Shown here in pieces: positions 1-8,372 of a stretch of DNA of 44,029 bases; within the stretch, counting starts at the first letter, position 1; each line of letters starts with the position of its first letter. Location of the stretch: NCBI GenBank assembly GCA_024227565.1, contig JAAEUE010000214.1, positions 1-44,029 of the forward strand. Direction: 5' to 3'. A program made the translations under genes and the position numbers. Below the pieces are notes generated by a model, which did no database searches, was not told the origin of the DNA, and was given only the letters and a program-made list of their open reading frames with translations. The DNA comes from Alphaproteobacteria bacterium (lineage in GTDB: Bacteria; Pseudomonadota; Alphaproteobacteria; Rhizobiales; CAJQND01).

Positions 1-60
1 CGGGCGTTCAATGCTGCCGCCCTCGGGCCTGGCCCGAGGACGACGGTGCTAGATGTGGCC
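1..60. repeat. REP-like palindromic repeat, single-core copy
   Basis: Bases 1-40 match 3541-3580 with few differences, and the tail at about 40-58 matches about 3636-3655. The core is the dyad CCTCGGGC...GCCCGAGG, a type of intergenic palindrome common in Alphaproteobacteria. This copy has one core, whereas the related copy near 3.6 kb has two, so it looks like the same element with its middle removed. The window edge cuts the left side. Bases 61-222 hold no gene that I can support. Confidence 0.6.
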
Positions 61-222
61 GGCACTGCTGCTCTGAACGTCTGATGTTGGGCGCGCAACG
101 GCCGCGCGCTCATGGAGCTTCGAACGGTGGATAATGACCCAAAGCGGACAGACTCCATCGACATCTTATGCGCAGCTAAGAGTGCAATAGGCTAACGGAC
201 GGAGCTTTGAGCCGTCGCCAGT

Positions 223-920
223 TTACATACTGCCAAGTTCGAAGCTAATGCCACCGAAGACAGTGTGATTATGATAGTCAAAGGAACCAGTTTGTGGGCC
301 AACAAAGGCATTGTTGAATCTGATCGAATCCCCTGCCGTGCCCAAATATGCATATTTGCCGAAGATTGAAACACCCTCGACAATCTCGAAGCTCGCACCT
401 GCTATGGCCTGATAAGCAAAACGGTTTGTGTTTCCATCGACCAAACTGAGGCCACCGCCCATCGGACCGCGTCTGAAATCAAAATAAATACTTGCTACAC
501 CGATGCCCCCTCCTGCGAACAACTTGAACTGTTCAAACAATTGGAAATCATAGATCACGTTCGCCATCACAGTGACAGAGGACAAATCCCCGGCGCTATC
601 AGCTGTAACAGCGCCAGAAGTGAAGGGGCTCTTAAGATCGTTCTCTCGGTAGGTGACCTCCAGCTCGGTGCGAAAATTCATAGGTAAACGAGTACCGACG
701 GCACCTTGAACAGCAAAACCAGTGTCAAAATCAAAATTTTGAGGAGGACTAACGGCGGGGGGGGGTAAATTAGTGATTCAGCACTGAAAAATGCAGCACC
801 TCCCGCGCCGGAAAGATAGACATTAGGTGAATATTCAGATCCGTTTTCCTCGGATTTTGCGGTTGAACCGCTAACGGCCAATGCTAATCCACAAGCGGTG
901 GCAAAAACTAATTGTCGCAT
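223..920 (-). pseudogene. Outer-membrane beta-barrel protein, frame broken at a G9 tract
   Basis: The start is taken at 920 (MRQLVFATACG...), preceded by a good GGGGAG ribosome site, and opens a Sec signal peptide that probably ends near AVSGSTAKSEE. The reading frame runs into the mononucleotide tract at 757-765 and leaves frame, giving YPPPPLVLLK and a junk hydrophobic tail. In another frame the protein resumes with FDFDTGFAVQGAVGTRLP, NFRTELEVTYREND and later barrel strands (IYDFQLFEQFKLFAGGG, GVSIFGKYAYLG, HTVFGGISFEL), typical of the OmpA-like/Omp25 surface barrel families. Ten bases in the tract instead of nine would join both halves into one protein of about 232 residues. It could be phase variation, a real pseudogene or a sequencing error; the sequence alone cannot tell. 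The exact barrel family is uncertain. Confidence 0.72.
757..765. repeat. Mononucleotide G9 tract inside the barrel gene
   Basis: Nine consecutive G on the plus strand (C on the coding strand) lie about 55 codons into the outer-membrane protein gene. The tract is exactly where the two halves of the protein lose a common frame. A tenth base restores the frame. Such tracts are classic slipped-strand phase-variation sites in surface-protein genes and also classic sites of assembly error. Confidence 0.8.
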
Positions 921-1194
921 TTTCTTGCTCCCCTGAATCGACTCGGCTTTCACCAACTCCTATTAAAAACTCGGGCAGCACCCCAGTTTAAGCGCTCCCC
1001 GGCCGATTAACAGGAATTATTGTTCCATCGATTACGTAGGGGCAAGATAAAACAGCCACCATTGGGTTAAACACTCATCTTTGTGTGTTTTTTGCAACAC
1101 GGCGATTTTTGGCACAAATCCGCTGTGAGGGTGCAAGTTTGAAAACGTCAGAACCTGAGTGCCAACCGGACATTCTCCGGATCGGCGTAGCCTG

Positions 1195-1893
1195 TTATTC
1201 ACCCGAAGTGTCCGCCAACAAGGCCTTCCAAACAACGGCGCCCAAGGCCGCGCCGGCCAACGGTGCCAGCCAAAAGAGCCAGAGCTGCTGCAGCGCCCAG
1301 CCATCGGCAAAAAGGGCCACCGCAGTGGAGCGCGCCGGATTGACCGAAGTGTTGGTCACAGGAATGGAAATCAGATGGATCAGTGTAAGTCCCAACCCGA
1401 TGGCAATGGGCGCAAAGCCTGCAGGGGCCAGCTTGCTGGTGGAGCCCAGAATGATGATCAGGAAGAACGCGGTCAGAACAACCTCGATGATGAGGGCTGA
1501 CATAAGAGAGAAGCCGCCGGGGGAGTGCTCCCCATAACCATTTGAGGCAAAGCCGCCAACGCCTGAGAAATCACCCTTTCCCGACACGATCAGATACAAG
1601 ACCAAGGCTGCCAATGCGCCGCCGATCACCTGGGCAATCACGTAGGGAACGAAGTCCTTCCACTCAAACTTGCCGGCAACCGCAAGGCCCAGCGAAACTG
1701 CGGGATTGAAGTGGCCCCCAGAGATGCCACCAACTGCATAGGCCATGGTGAGAACAGTCAGGCCGAAGGCGAATGATACGCCCATGAAGCCAATTCCGAG
1801 ATCCGGCACGCCGGCTGCCAGCACAGCGCTGCCGCAGCCACCAAACACAAGCCAGAATGTTCCAAACGCTTCTGCAGCTAACTTGTCCTTCAT
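1195..1893 (-). CDS. aqpZ: Aquaporin Z, water channel
   Basis: A 232-residue inner-membrane MIP-family channel, the usual AqpZ length, with six membrane helices and two half-helices. Both pore motifs are intact: GHFNPAVS (Asn63-Pro64-Ala65) and TSVNPARS (Asn185-Pro186-Ala187). The selectivity-filter residues Phe43, His173, Thr182 and Arg188 sit where the water-specific E. coli AqpZ has Phe43, His174, Thr183 and Arg189, so a water channel is favoured over a glycerol facilitator. The ATG at 1893 has a strong GGGGGAGAG site just upstream. It is a single gene, divergent from the amine oxidase, with no obvious operon partner. The 238 bases between it and the barrel gene show no further gene. Confidence 0.95.
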   Translation of the reverse strand: MKDKLAAEAFGTFWLVFGGCGSAVLAAGVPDLGIGFMGVSFAFGLTVLTMAYAVGGISGGHFNPAVSLGLAVAGKFEWKDFVPYVIAQVIGGALAALVLYLIVSGKGDFSGVGGFASNGYGEHSPGGFSLMSALIIEVVLTAFFLIIILGSTSKLAPAGFAPIAIGLGLTLIHLISIPVTNTSVNPARSTAVALFADGWALQQLWLFWLAPLAGAALGAVVWKALLADTSGE

Positions 1894-2046
1894 CGGCTCT
1901 CCCCCGGCTAAATCAACCCATTAGTGGGCACAGTACAGTTCGTAGGTGATTTGACCGTGCGCCGCAATGCGCGAGGGGTGGCTTGGCGTTTAGGCCGACG
2001 CGTTCTAAGGTCCGCCCCTTCAAACGGGCAGGGTGTGTTCAGCAGC

Positions 2047-3138
2047 ATGAGTGACGGGATTGGCAAGCTCGATGTGATTGTTATCGGCGCCGGCTTGAGT
2101 GGACTTGCCAGCGCGCTTCTGGCGGTGGAGGCGGGCAAGACGGTTCGTGTGCTTGAAGCCCACGCCAAACCCGGCGGTCGCATCCGGTCGGTGTTCGACG
2201 AGCGCACCAACGCCTTTGTTGCCGATCTTGGGCCAAGCTGGGTATGGCCTGCCTTTCAGCCCGTCATTGGGCGCTGGCTTGAGAAGTTGGGTCTTGAGAC
2301 GTTTGCGCAGTTTGACGCCGGGGAGGCGGTTCTGGACTATGGCCCAGATCAGCCGGCGCAAACGGCACTCATTCCAGGCCAGGAGGGCAATGAACGGGTG
2401 GTTGGCGGATCTCAGGCTCTGGTGGATGCAATGGTCTCCAAGCTGCCGCAAGGCATGGTGCTCACCTCAACACCGGCCACCGCGGTGCAGGTCATGGATG
2501 CGGGCGTCCTGGTGGGTGCCGGTAACGCTGTGCTAACAGCTGGCCAGGTCATCGTCGCCTTGCCGCCACGCCTGGCTCTCAGCTCCATTGATTGGAAGAG
2601 CGCACTGCCTGGCGGTCTTCAAGACGCGCTGGGATCCATGCCGACCTGGATGGCACCCCATGCCAAGGTGGCTGTTCTCTATGATCGTCCCTTTTGGCGT
2701 GAGGCGGGGTTGTCCGGGCGCATTGCCAGCCGCGCCGGGCCCCTTGTGGAGGCGCACGATCATTGCGGGTCAGAGGGTGAACCGGCGGCGCTTTGGGGCT
2801 TCATCGGTCTGTCGCCTGAGGCCCGTGCGGCGCTGGGCGATGAGCTGGAAGTGCACATTCGCGCCCAATTGAAACGCTGTTTTGGGGAGGCAATCCCCGA
2901 ACCGCTGGCCGTGCATGTGGAAGACTGGGCCAAGAACCGGTTTGTGGCATCGCCTGGTGATTTGAGCGGACCCATCACCCATCCCGATGTTGGGCCGGAG
3001 GCGCTGCGGGAGGTGTATTTTGACGGCCGGCTGTGTTTCGCGGGCGCTGAAACAGCCCACCAAAGCCCGGGGCTGATCGAAGGGGCGTTTGATGCGGCCG
3101 AGCGGGTGGTGCTTTCGCTGCAAATTGCCACTAAATAG
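2047..3138 (+). CDS. FAD-dependent amine oxidase family protein
   Basis: A flavoprotein of about 363 residues. The N-terminus has the dinucleotide-binding motif VIVIGAGLSGLASALLAVE followed by the acidic end of strand 2 (VLEAHAKPGGRIRS), as in monoamine oxidases, phytoene desaturases and polyamine oxidases. The C-terminus has the second FAD motif, CFAGAETAHQSPGLIEGAFDAAERV. It is expected to oxidise an amine C-N bond in the cytosol using FAD, giving an aldehyde, ammonia or amine, and H2O2; the substrate cannot be read from the sequence. I chose the ATG at 2047 because it sits directly before the Rossmann strand. The frame is open further upstream to a GTG at 1924, but that stretch reads as low-quality protein. 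There is no signal peptide. It is shorter than typical monoamine oxidases. Confidence 0.85.
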   Translation: MSDGIGKLDVIVIGAGLSGLASALLAVEAGKTVRVLEAHAKPGGRIRSVFDERTNAFVADLGPSWVWPAFQPVIGRWLEKLGLETFAQFDAGEAVLDYGPDQPAQTALIPGQEGNERVVGGSQALVDAMVSKLPQGMVLTSTPATAVQVMDAGVLVGAGNAVLTAGQVIVALPPRLALSSIDWKSALPGGLQDALGSMPTWMAPHAKVAVLYDRPFWREAGLSGRIASRAGPLVEAHDHCGSEGEPAALWGFIGLSPEARAALGDELEVHIRAQLKRCFGEAIPEPLAVHVEDWAKNRFVASPGDLSGPITHPDVGPEALREVYFDGRLCFAGAETAHQSPGLIEGAFDAAERVVLSLQIATK

Positions 3139-3337
3139 TTGATAATTGTTGATTTACGTGGCAATTTCTGTTCATCTTCGCGCGCAGAAAACTGCGAAAA
3201 ACAGCGATTCTGCGAAACGAACCCAAATTCGCGTAAGATTTTGATTTATTGCTCGGATTCGGTCTATTTGGCCTTTTTGAGTGAGAATTTTTGTTCATGT
3301 TCGAAAAAGTCCAAACCGCGGCCCTCGGAAACAGTCA
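3139..3337. other. AT-richer intergenic stretch, no gene seen
   Basis: The 545 bases between two convergent genes (amine oxidase and RACo-like protein) begin with this AT-richer segment. The open frames here read as non-protein and cross into the palindromic repeats. No promoter or RNA gene was recognised. Confidence 0.5.
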
Positions 3338-3470
3338 CCCTGGATCCCCGCCTGCGCAGGAGAGAGCGGGGAACCCATACCCCGTCATGCCTGCGCAGGC
3401 AGGCATCCAGGGGCAGAACAGCTCTGAGCGTATTGCTCTGGATCCCTGCTTTCGCAGGGATGACGAAGGG
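3338..3470. repeat. REP/BIME-type repeat cluster
   Basis: Three related units lie in tandem in alternating orientation: CCTGGATCCCCGCCTGCGCAGG, at about 3339-3360; CGTCATGCCTGCGCAGG with its return arm to about 3411; and CTGGATCCCTGCTTTCGCAGG to about 3467, ending GGATGACGAA. A further GGATGACGAAAGG fragment follows at about 3481. Units of this GTCATCCCTGC...GCAGGGATCCAG type are widespread intergenic palindromes in Proteobacteria. Placed between convergent genes, they may act as transcript-end hairpins. Confidence 0.65.
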
Positions 3471-3540
3471 GCGTGAGTGGGGATGACGAAAGGAGGAATG
3501 CGGGAACAGGGCGAGGAACGTGGGGTGCTGGGCGCTGGAG

Positions 3541-3655
3541 CGGACGTTCAATGCTGCCGCCCTCGGGCTTGACCCGAGGGCCCACCACCGCACACTCAGA
3601 GCGTTGGGCCTTGGCTCCTCGGGTCAAGCCCGAGGACGACAGTGTTAGATGTGGT
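3541..3655. repeat. Two-core palindromic repeat related to window start
   Basis: Two inverted copies of the CTCGGGCTTGACCCGAG core (about 3561-3579 and 3617-3636) flank about 37 bases. The left flank matches bases 1-40 and the right flank matches about 40-58 of this window. This is the layout of a composite interspersed palindrome. It probably forms a large hairpin at the 3' ends of the flanking convergent genes. Confidence 0.6.
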
Positions 3656-3683
3656 GCGGGGAAGGGGGGATCCAGATGCCGCC

Positions 3684-5735
3684 TCAGCTCCGGCGACGGC
3701 GGCGTCTTCTCGGGCTGCCATCGCCGTCGCCATCCTGCGCCGCAACCACTTCCTTGGGCGCAGGCAAGGTAACCTCCTCGTTGAGGTGAGGGTAGGAGGC
3801 CGTCTTATGGGGGATCGCCATGGCGTCCACGAAATGTTCCTGGAAACGCTCTTCAACCGCCGTCTCGATCTTCTCGATCTCGCGCACCACCCGCTCAATC
3901 TCATCGCGGGCGCCTGAGTTCAAAAGCGCAATCCGCGCACCCGTGCCCGCCGCATTGCCGGCAGACTCAACCTTGCTCAAAACGCAGTCAGGGATGAGCC
4001 CCAGAACCATGGCGTACTTCACATCGATGTGGCTGCCGAAGGCACCGGCCAGGCGAATGCGTTCCACCGTGTCGACTTCCATCTTGTCCATCAACAACCG
4101 CGTGCCCGCATAGAGCGCCGCCTTGGCGAGCTGGATGGCGCGCACGTCGTTCTGGGTCACGGTGATGGACTGCTCGCCCTCGTGCAGCACATAGTCAAAC
4201 GTGCGCCCGTTGGCCCGCACGCGGGGCGATTTTTCGGCCATGGAGCCGTCCACCACGCCGTCCTGATTGATGATGCCGGCCAGATACATCTCGGCCATCA
4301 CCTCGATGATGCCCGAGCCGCAAATGCCGGTGACGCCGCTGCCGGCGGTGGCTGCTTCAAAGCCCGGATCGTCAGACCACAGGTTGCAGCCGATCACCCG
4401 AAAGCGCGGCTCCAGCGTGTCGGGGTCAACCCGCACCCGCTCAATGGCGCCCGGCGCGGCGCGTTGGCCAGAGGAAATCTGCGCGCCCTCAAAGGCCGGT
4501 CCCGTGGGCGAAGAGCAGGCGAGCAGGCGCTTCTTGTTGCCCAGCAGGATCTCCGCATTGGTGCCCACATCCACTATCAGCGTCATCTCATCAGACAGAT
4601 GCGGGCTTTCCGACAGGGCCACGGCGGCGGCATCCGCCCCCACATGGCCGGCAATGCATGGCAACACGTAAACGTGGGCGCCGCCATGGAGCTTGAGGTC
4701 AAGCTGGCGGGCAGGGCGGGTGACGGCCAGGCCGGTGGCCAGCGCAAACGGCGCGCCGCCAAGTTCGACCGGATCGATGCCAAGCAGCAGATGGTGCATC
4801 ACAGGGTTGCCCACCAGAACCGCTTCCAGAATGTCGTCCTGGTTGATGCCGGCTTCTATCGTGACCTGCCCCGCGAGCACATTGATGGCATCGCGCACCG
4901 CTTGGGTCATCTCAACGTCGCCGCCCGGGTTCATCATCACATAGGAGACCCGGCTCATCAGGTCTTCGCCAAAGCGGATCTGCGGGTTCATTAGGCCGGA
5001 TGAGGCCAAGACTTCGCCGCTGGCCAGGTCGCACAGGTGAGCCGCAATGGTGGTGGAGCCCACATCGATCGCCAACCCGTAGGCCTCGTCATGGAAGCCG
5101 GCCCACACCCCGATGATCTGCGGCAGATCGCCTGGCAGGCGCCGGTGGACGGCCACGGTGATGGTCCAGTCGCCTTTGCGCAAAACCGGCTGCAGTTCAG
5201 CCAGAATGCGCATGTCGCACGTCACATGCGGCATGTCCCACTGATCGCGGAGGGCATCGTAGACCCGCTCAAGATCAGATGAAGGTTTGTGCATATCCGG
5301 CTCTTCCACCTCCAGGTAATGGAGGGTGGTGACCGGGTCGATCTCGATGATGCGGGCTTCGGCGCGCTTACGCACCACTTGCTTGTGCACCTGGCTTTCC
5401 GGCGGCACGTCGATGACCACATCGCCCTGAACCTTGGCCTGGCACGACAGCCGGCGGCCGGTCTTGAGCCCGCGCTTGTCGTCATAGCGAACTTCAACGG
5501 CGGTGATGTCGGTCAGGTTGCCGGCGCTCGACGAGATGCCGTGCTTGGCAAAGTCACCTTGTGACACATCAACCTGGCAGCGCCCGCAAATGGCGCGGCC
5601 GCCGCACACGCTGTCGATGTCGACGCCCAGAGAGCGCGCCGCGGTGAGGAGAGGGGTGCCGTGGGCGAACGTGCCCCTTTTGCCCGAAGGCGTGAAGACG
5701 ACAAGCGCCTCTTTGGTCTGTCCGCCGTCACTCAT
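3684..5735 (-). CDS. RACo-like corrinoid-activating ferredoxin/ASKHA ATPase
   Basis: About 683 residues. Residues 1-110 form a plant-type [2Fe-2S] domain with ligands Cys44, Cys50, Cys53 and Cys98. A linker follows, then an ASKHA ATPase core (DUF4445) with DVGSTT at 224-229, DVGTNAE at 389-395, TGPAFEG at 411-417 and GICGSGIIE. Proteins of this architecture (RACo, RamA-like) use ATP to re-reduce Co(II) corrinoid proteins that have been accidentally oxidised. The start at 5735 gives MSDGGQTKEA with an AGGGGC site; the open frame further upstream overlaps the preceding methyltransferase gene. It is the last gene of the minus-strand operon, 19 bases after the methyltransferase, which supports a repair role for the corrinoid system. 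The C-terminus is oddly basic (SPRRRRRRRS) after an Asp/Gly run. Confidence 0.85.
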   Translation of the reverse strand: MSDGGQTKEALVVFTPSGKRGTFAHGTPLLTAARSLGVDIDSVCGGRAICGRCQVDVSQGDFAKHGISSSAGNLTDITAVEVRYDDKRGLKTGRRLSCQAKVQGDVVIDVPPESQVHKQVVRKRAEARIIEIDPVTTLHYLEVEEPDMHKPSSDLERVYDALRDQWDMPHVTCDMRILAELQPVLRKGDWTITVAVHRRLPGDLPQIIGVWAGFHDEAYGLAIDVGSTTIAAHLCDLASGEVLASSGLMNPQIRFGEDLMSRVSYVMMNPGGDVEMTQAVRDAINVLAGQVTIEAGINQDDILEAVLVGNPVMHHLLLGIDPVELGGAPFALATGLAVTRPARQLDLKLHGGAHVYVLPCIAGHVGADAAAVALSESPHLSDEMTLIVDVGTNAEILLGNKKRLLACSSPTGPAFEGAQISSGQRAAPGAIERVRVDPDTLEPRFRVIGCNLWSDDPGFEAATAGSGVTGICGSGIIEVMAEMYLAGIINQDGVVDGSMAEKSPRVRANGRTFDYVLHEGEQSITVTQNDVRAIQLAKAALYAGTRLLMDKMEVDTVERIRLAGAFGSHIDVKYAMVLGLIPDCVLSKVESAGNAAGTGARIALLNSGARDEIERVVREIEKIETAVEERFQEHFVDAMAIPHKTASYPHLNEEVTLPAPKEVVAAQDGDGDGSPRRRRRRRS

Positions 5736-5754
5736 GCCTGCCCCTTTTGCCCGC

Positions 5755-6834
5755 CTAGGCCCGGCGCCGGCGGCGTCCTTCGCGGTTGCCCCGCGCGCCT
5801 TCTTTACCGGGCTTTGCGGGAACCCTGTTGAATTTGATCCAGGCGCCGCCCGCCGGGTCGTGATTGAGCAGGAAGTCAGCGGCCTTGATCGCCTCGATTT
5901 CCTTGGACGGTGTTCCTTTGGTTGCCCCAAGCCCGATCAGCGGCGCGAGGGCAGCAGGATCGACACCTTCGGGCACCATAATGCCCAGCGCCTCAAGCTC
6001 AGCCACGCGCGCGGCGATTTTTGTCTCGCTGGCACCAAGCTGCACAGGGTTCATGATCGCCGACGTCATGCCATGAGCAGCAGCCATGGGCAGGAACGCG
6101 TTATTGATGCCGTGCCGGTTTGGCAGGCCGAACGAGATGTTCGACGCACCGCACGTTGTGTTGACCCCCAGTTCCTCGCGCAGCCTGCGCACCAGGGTGA
6201 AGACCTGATGACCCGCAGTGGACATGGCGCCAATGGGCATAACCAGCGGATCGACGACGATGTCGTGTGCGGGGATGCCGAAATCGGCGGCCCGCTCAAC
6301 GATCTTCCTGGCCACCTCGAAACGAACGTCGGGGTCTTCGGAGATGCCTGTGTCATCGTTTGAGATGGCGACCACGGGCACATCATATTTCTTGACCAGG
6401 GGCAGAACGATCTCCAGGCGCTCTTCCTCGCCCGTAACCGAATTGAGAAGCGGGCGGCCTTTAGCGGCCTCAAGACCGTTCTCCAATGCACCGGGCACAG
6501 AGCTGTCGATGCAGAGCGGTACGTCGACCAAGGCCTGCACCCGCTCAACCAATTCCTTCATCAAAGGCGGTTCAACGAAGTTGTTGTCGGCGTAGCGCGG
6601 GTCTTTTGCCATCATGTTGGAAAAGACGGCGCCGGAGTTGATGTCGAGGATGTCGGCTCCGCACGCAACCTGTTCCAATGCGTCCTTCTCAACGGTTGAG
6701 AAGTCGCCCAGCTCCAGTTCGGCTGCCAGCTTCTTTCGGCCCGTCGGATTGATGCGCTCGCCGATCACGCGGAAAGGGCGATCAAAGCCCAGAACCACTT
6801 CCTTGGTGGCGGAGGCGACAACTGTTTCGGTCAT
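5755..6834 (-). CDS. Methyltetrahydrofolate:corrinoid methyltransferase (pterin-binding)
   Basis: A 359-residue TIM-barrel protein of the dihydropteroate-synthase-like family (MetH pterin domain, AcsE, MtgA, MtvA). Visible motifs are GERIN (25-29), DILDINSG (61-68), CIDSS (108-112), NSVTGE (131-136) and GASNISFGLPNRHGIN (229-244), the last forming the pterin pocket. The expected reaction moves a methyl group between a methyl-corrinoid protein and tetrahydrofolate in the cytosol. It lies between the small 'virulence factor' gene and the RACo-like ATPase in one operon with metF, so the likely direction is corrinoid to folate, during methyl catabolism. The C-terminal 20 residues are Arg/Gly-rich and end in GRRRRRA, which is unusual for the barrel family and echoes the tail of the neighbouring ATPase. 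Confidence 0.85.
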   Translation of the reverse strand: MTETVVASATKEVVLGFDRPFRVIGERINPTGRKKLAAELELGDFSTVEKDALEQVACGADILDINSGAVFSNMMAKDPRYADNNFVEPPLMKELVERVQALVDVPLCIDSSVPGALENGLEAAKGRPLLNSVTGEEERLEIVLPLVKKYDVPVVAISNDDTGISEDPDVRFEVARKIVERAADFGIPAHDIVVDPLVMPIGAMSTAGHQVFTLVRRLREELGVNTTCGASNISFGLPNRHGINNAFLPMAAAHGMTSAIMNPVQLGASETKIAARVAELEALGIMVPEGVDPAALAPLIGLGATKGTPSKEIEAIKAADFLLNHDPAGGAWIKFNRVPAKPGKEGARGNREGRRRRRA

Positions 6835-6867
6835 AACGCTTGGTGTCTTTCTGGTTTGGAGGAAGGC

Positions 6868-7164
6868 TTAGGCCGCTTGGCCGCCATTGGCAATCAGGGT
6901 TTTCAACCGGTCCTGATCAAATTCTGTTTCAAGGTTTTGCTGTGTGGTGTCGGCAATCTCGGCAAGGTCGCCGTCCACATCACTGGTCTCGCGGCGCCAT
7001 TCTTCAAGATAGGCGTCCGTCTCAGAGGCGCCAGAGCGCATGGCGGCCATATCGATGGCCTGCTCGAAGCGCTCATCGAGCTTGCGGCTTTCCTTGGTGC
7101 GCCCGGCCTTTACGATCACTTGGGCCGGCATGTCGCGCCAATAGACGATGGTAAGTTGCGGCAT
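6868..7164 (-). CDS. Small 'virulence factor'-domain protein of the C1 operon
   Basis: About 98 residues, beginning MPQLTIVYWRDMPAQVIVK and continuing with ERFEQAIDMAAMRSG and an acidic C-terminal half. It matches my memory of a short domain family labelled 'virulence factor' that recurs beside methylenetetrahydrofolate reductase and pterin methyltransferase genes in Alphaproteobacteria; the label says nothing about its real job. I chose the ATG at 7164, which has GGAG eight to nine bases upstream, over an in-frame start 18 bases earlier. It is cytosolic, with no signal peptide or membrane segment. It sits 33 bases before the pterin methyltransferase, suggesting an accessory role in methyl transfer (inference). 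Confidence 0.7.
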   Translation of the reverse strand: MPQLTIVYWRDMPAQVIVKAGRTKESRKLDERFEQAIDMAAMRSGASETDAYLEEWRRETSDVDGDLAEIADTTQQNLETEFDQDRLKTLIANGGQAA

Positions 7165-7287
7165 TGGTGTGAGCTCCAACAAGACATCAGCAGTTGGCGC
7201 ACTTATGGCGGATTGTTGGCCTTGCGCGATGAAGCACTTGCGACACGGCGAAGACTGATTGCGACGATCCGAAGCGCGCAGAAGGCC

Positions 7288-8205
7288 TCAAGCGGCCTTG
7301 AGGGTTTGTTGAACCGGCGCCAAGCCCAAACTGCGGCACACGGCAACGGCAAGGTCGGACTTGTTCAGGGTAAAGAAATGGAACTTGCGCACACCCTGCG
7401 CCGCCAGATCCAGCACCTGCTCCACAGCCACGCTGACCGCGACCAAGCGGTGGGTTTCCGGGTCGCTTTCCAGGCCCGCGAAGCGCTGATCCATCCATTC
7501 AGGGACATTGGTTCCACATTTGGCTGCGAAATTCTTGGCCTTGAAGAAATCATCGATCAGAAGGATGCCGGGAACAATCGGCTGGTCGATGCCCGCGGCC
7601 CGTGCTTCGGCCACGAAATCCACAAAAACCTGATTATCGAAAAAGAACTGGGAGATGGCCCGGTTTGCACCGGCATCAAGCTTCTGTTTCAGATTGTAGA
7701 TGTCGGCGGCTCGAGACGGGGAATCCGGGTGGGCTTCCGGATAGGCAGCCACCGAAATGTCCAAATCGGTGATCTTGCGGATGCCCGCAACCAGCTCAGC
7801 CGCATTGGCATACCCGCCAGGGTGGGGGCGGTAGTCCTGGCCTTCGGGCGCATCGCCGCGCAGGGCGACGATCCGGCGAATGCCGGCAGCTGCATATTCA
7901 CGAACCCGGAGGTCGATTTCCCGCTTGCTGCGGCCAACGCAGGTAAGGTGGGCGGCCAGGTTGGTGTCGACACTGCGGCGCAGGGACTGGATAGCTTCGA
8001 ACGACTTGTCGCTGGAAAGATCATCGGTTCCGCCGGCGCCGCAGGTGACCGACAGGAACCGTGGTGCGTACGGCTCCAGGTTTTCGGCAGTGTTCATCAA
8101 GCGATCAAAGGCTTTTTGGCCTCCTGGGGGGAAGAACTCAAAGGAGACTTCGATGGGCGCGGTGTTCTGCGAGGCCGTCCAGGCACGGTGCGAAAGCGTG
8201 GTCAT
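7288..8205 (-). CDS. metF: 5,10-Methylenetetrahydrofolate reductase
   Basis: A 305-residue FAD-dependent TIM-barrel enzyme. It starts with the MetF signature IEVSFEFFPP (catalytic Glu23), then FLSVTCGAGGT and later QFFFDNQVFVDFVAEARAAG. MetF reduces CH2-THF to CH3-THF for methionine synthesis. In operons with corrinoid methyltransferases it is thought to run in reverse, oxidising CH3-THF formed by demethylation. It is the first gene of the minus-strand operon metF / virulence-domain / pterin methyltransferase / RACo-like ATPase, with a 123-base gap after it. The ATG at 8205 has AAAGGA seven bases upstream. A near-perfect 38-base palindrome ends 15 bases before the start, so expression is very likely controlled by a repressor there. 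Confidence 0.93.
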   Translation of the reverse strand: MTTLSHRAWTASQNTAPIEVSFEFFPPGGQKAFDRLMNTAENLEPYAPRFLSVTCGAGGTDDLSSDKSFEAIQSLRRSVDTNLAAHLTCVGRSKREIDLRVREYAAAGIRRIVALRGDAPEGQDYRPHPGGYANAAELVAGIRKITDLDISVAAYPEAHPDSPSRAADIYNLKQKLDAGANRAISQFFFDNQVFVDFVAEARAAGIDQPIVPGILLIDDFFKAKNFAAKCGTNVPEWMDQRFAGLESDPETHRLVAVSVAVEQVLDLAAQGVRKFHFFTLNKSDLAVAVCRSLGLAPVQQTLKAA

Positions 8206-8220
8206 CGATCATTCCTTTGT

Positions 8221-8258
8221 GACATAATGATTTACTTATATAAATAAATCTTTATGTC
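8221..8258. promoter_or_regulatory. 38-bp palindrome in the metF promoter region
   Basis: The arms GACATAA and TTATGTC enclose GATTTA and TAAATC around the AT-only centre TTATATAA. Only 2 of the 19 base pairs are mismatched. It starts 15 bases upstream of the metF start codon. AT-rich dyads with ATAAAGAT-type arms before methionine and SAM-cycle genes are typical of ArsR-family SAM/SAH-responsive repressors in Proteobacteria. The assignment to that family is an inference; no regulator gene is adjacent. Confidence 0.7.
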
Positions 8259-8299
8259 GCTGTCAAGCCGATTGCTGTCGCTTTTGGGAAATGGGTTAA

Positions 8300-8316
8300 G
8301 CTGGTCCTACACCAGC
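8300..8316. promoter_or_regulatory. Dyad upstream of mttB-like gene, possible GntR site
   Basis: GCTGGT-CCTAC-ACCAGC is a perfect 6-bp inverted repeat in the divergent metF/mttB-like intergenic region. TGGT...ACCA cores are typical of FadR/VanR-type GntR operators, although the usual spacing is shorter than five bases. No regulator gene is adjacent. Confidence 0.3.
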
Positions 8317-8372
8317 CGGTGCCAGGCGTCGCATCTGAGCGATGGAAAGACGTTTCAGGGGCAGGCTTAAGT

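Noticed and set aside
3139..3486. A possible small gene downstream of the amine oxidase
   Set aside because: Half of it is made of palindromic repeat sequence, and the remainder shows no protein-like features.
3338..3655. Possible CRISPR array from repeated GC-rich units
   Set aside because: The units are inverted palindromes of different families with irregular spacing, not direct repeats with equal spacers, and no cas gene is present.
4029..4994. A 321-codon open frame on the plus strand
   Set aside because: It is antisense to the RACo-like gene, has low-complexity Ala/Gly/His-rich content and matches no family; a shadow of GC-rich coding DNA.
6856..8247. A 463-codon open frame on the plus strand
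   Set aside because: It lies opposite metF and the small C1-operon gene, both of which have clear family motifs, and shows no domain of its own.
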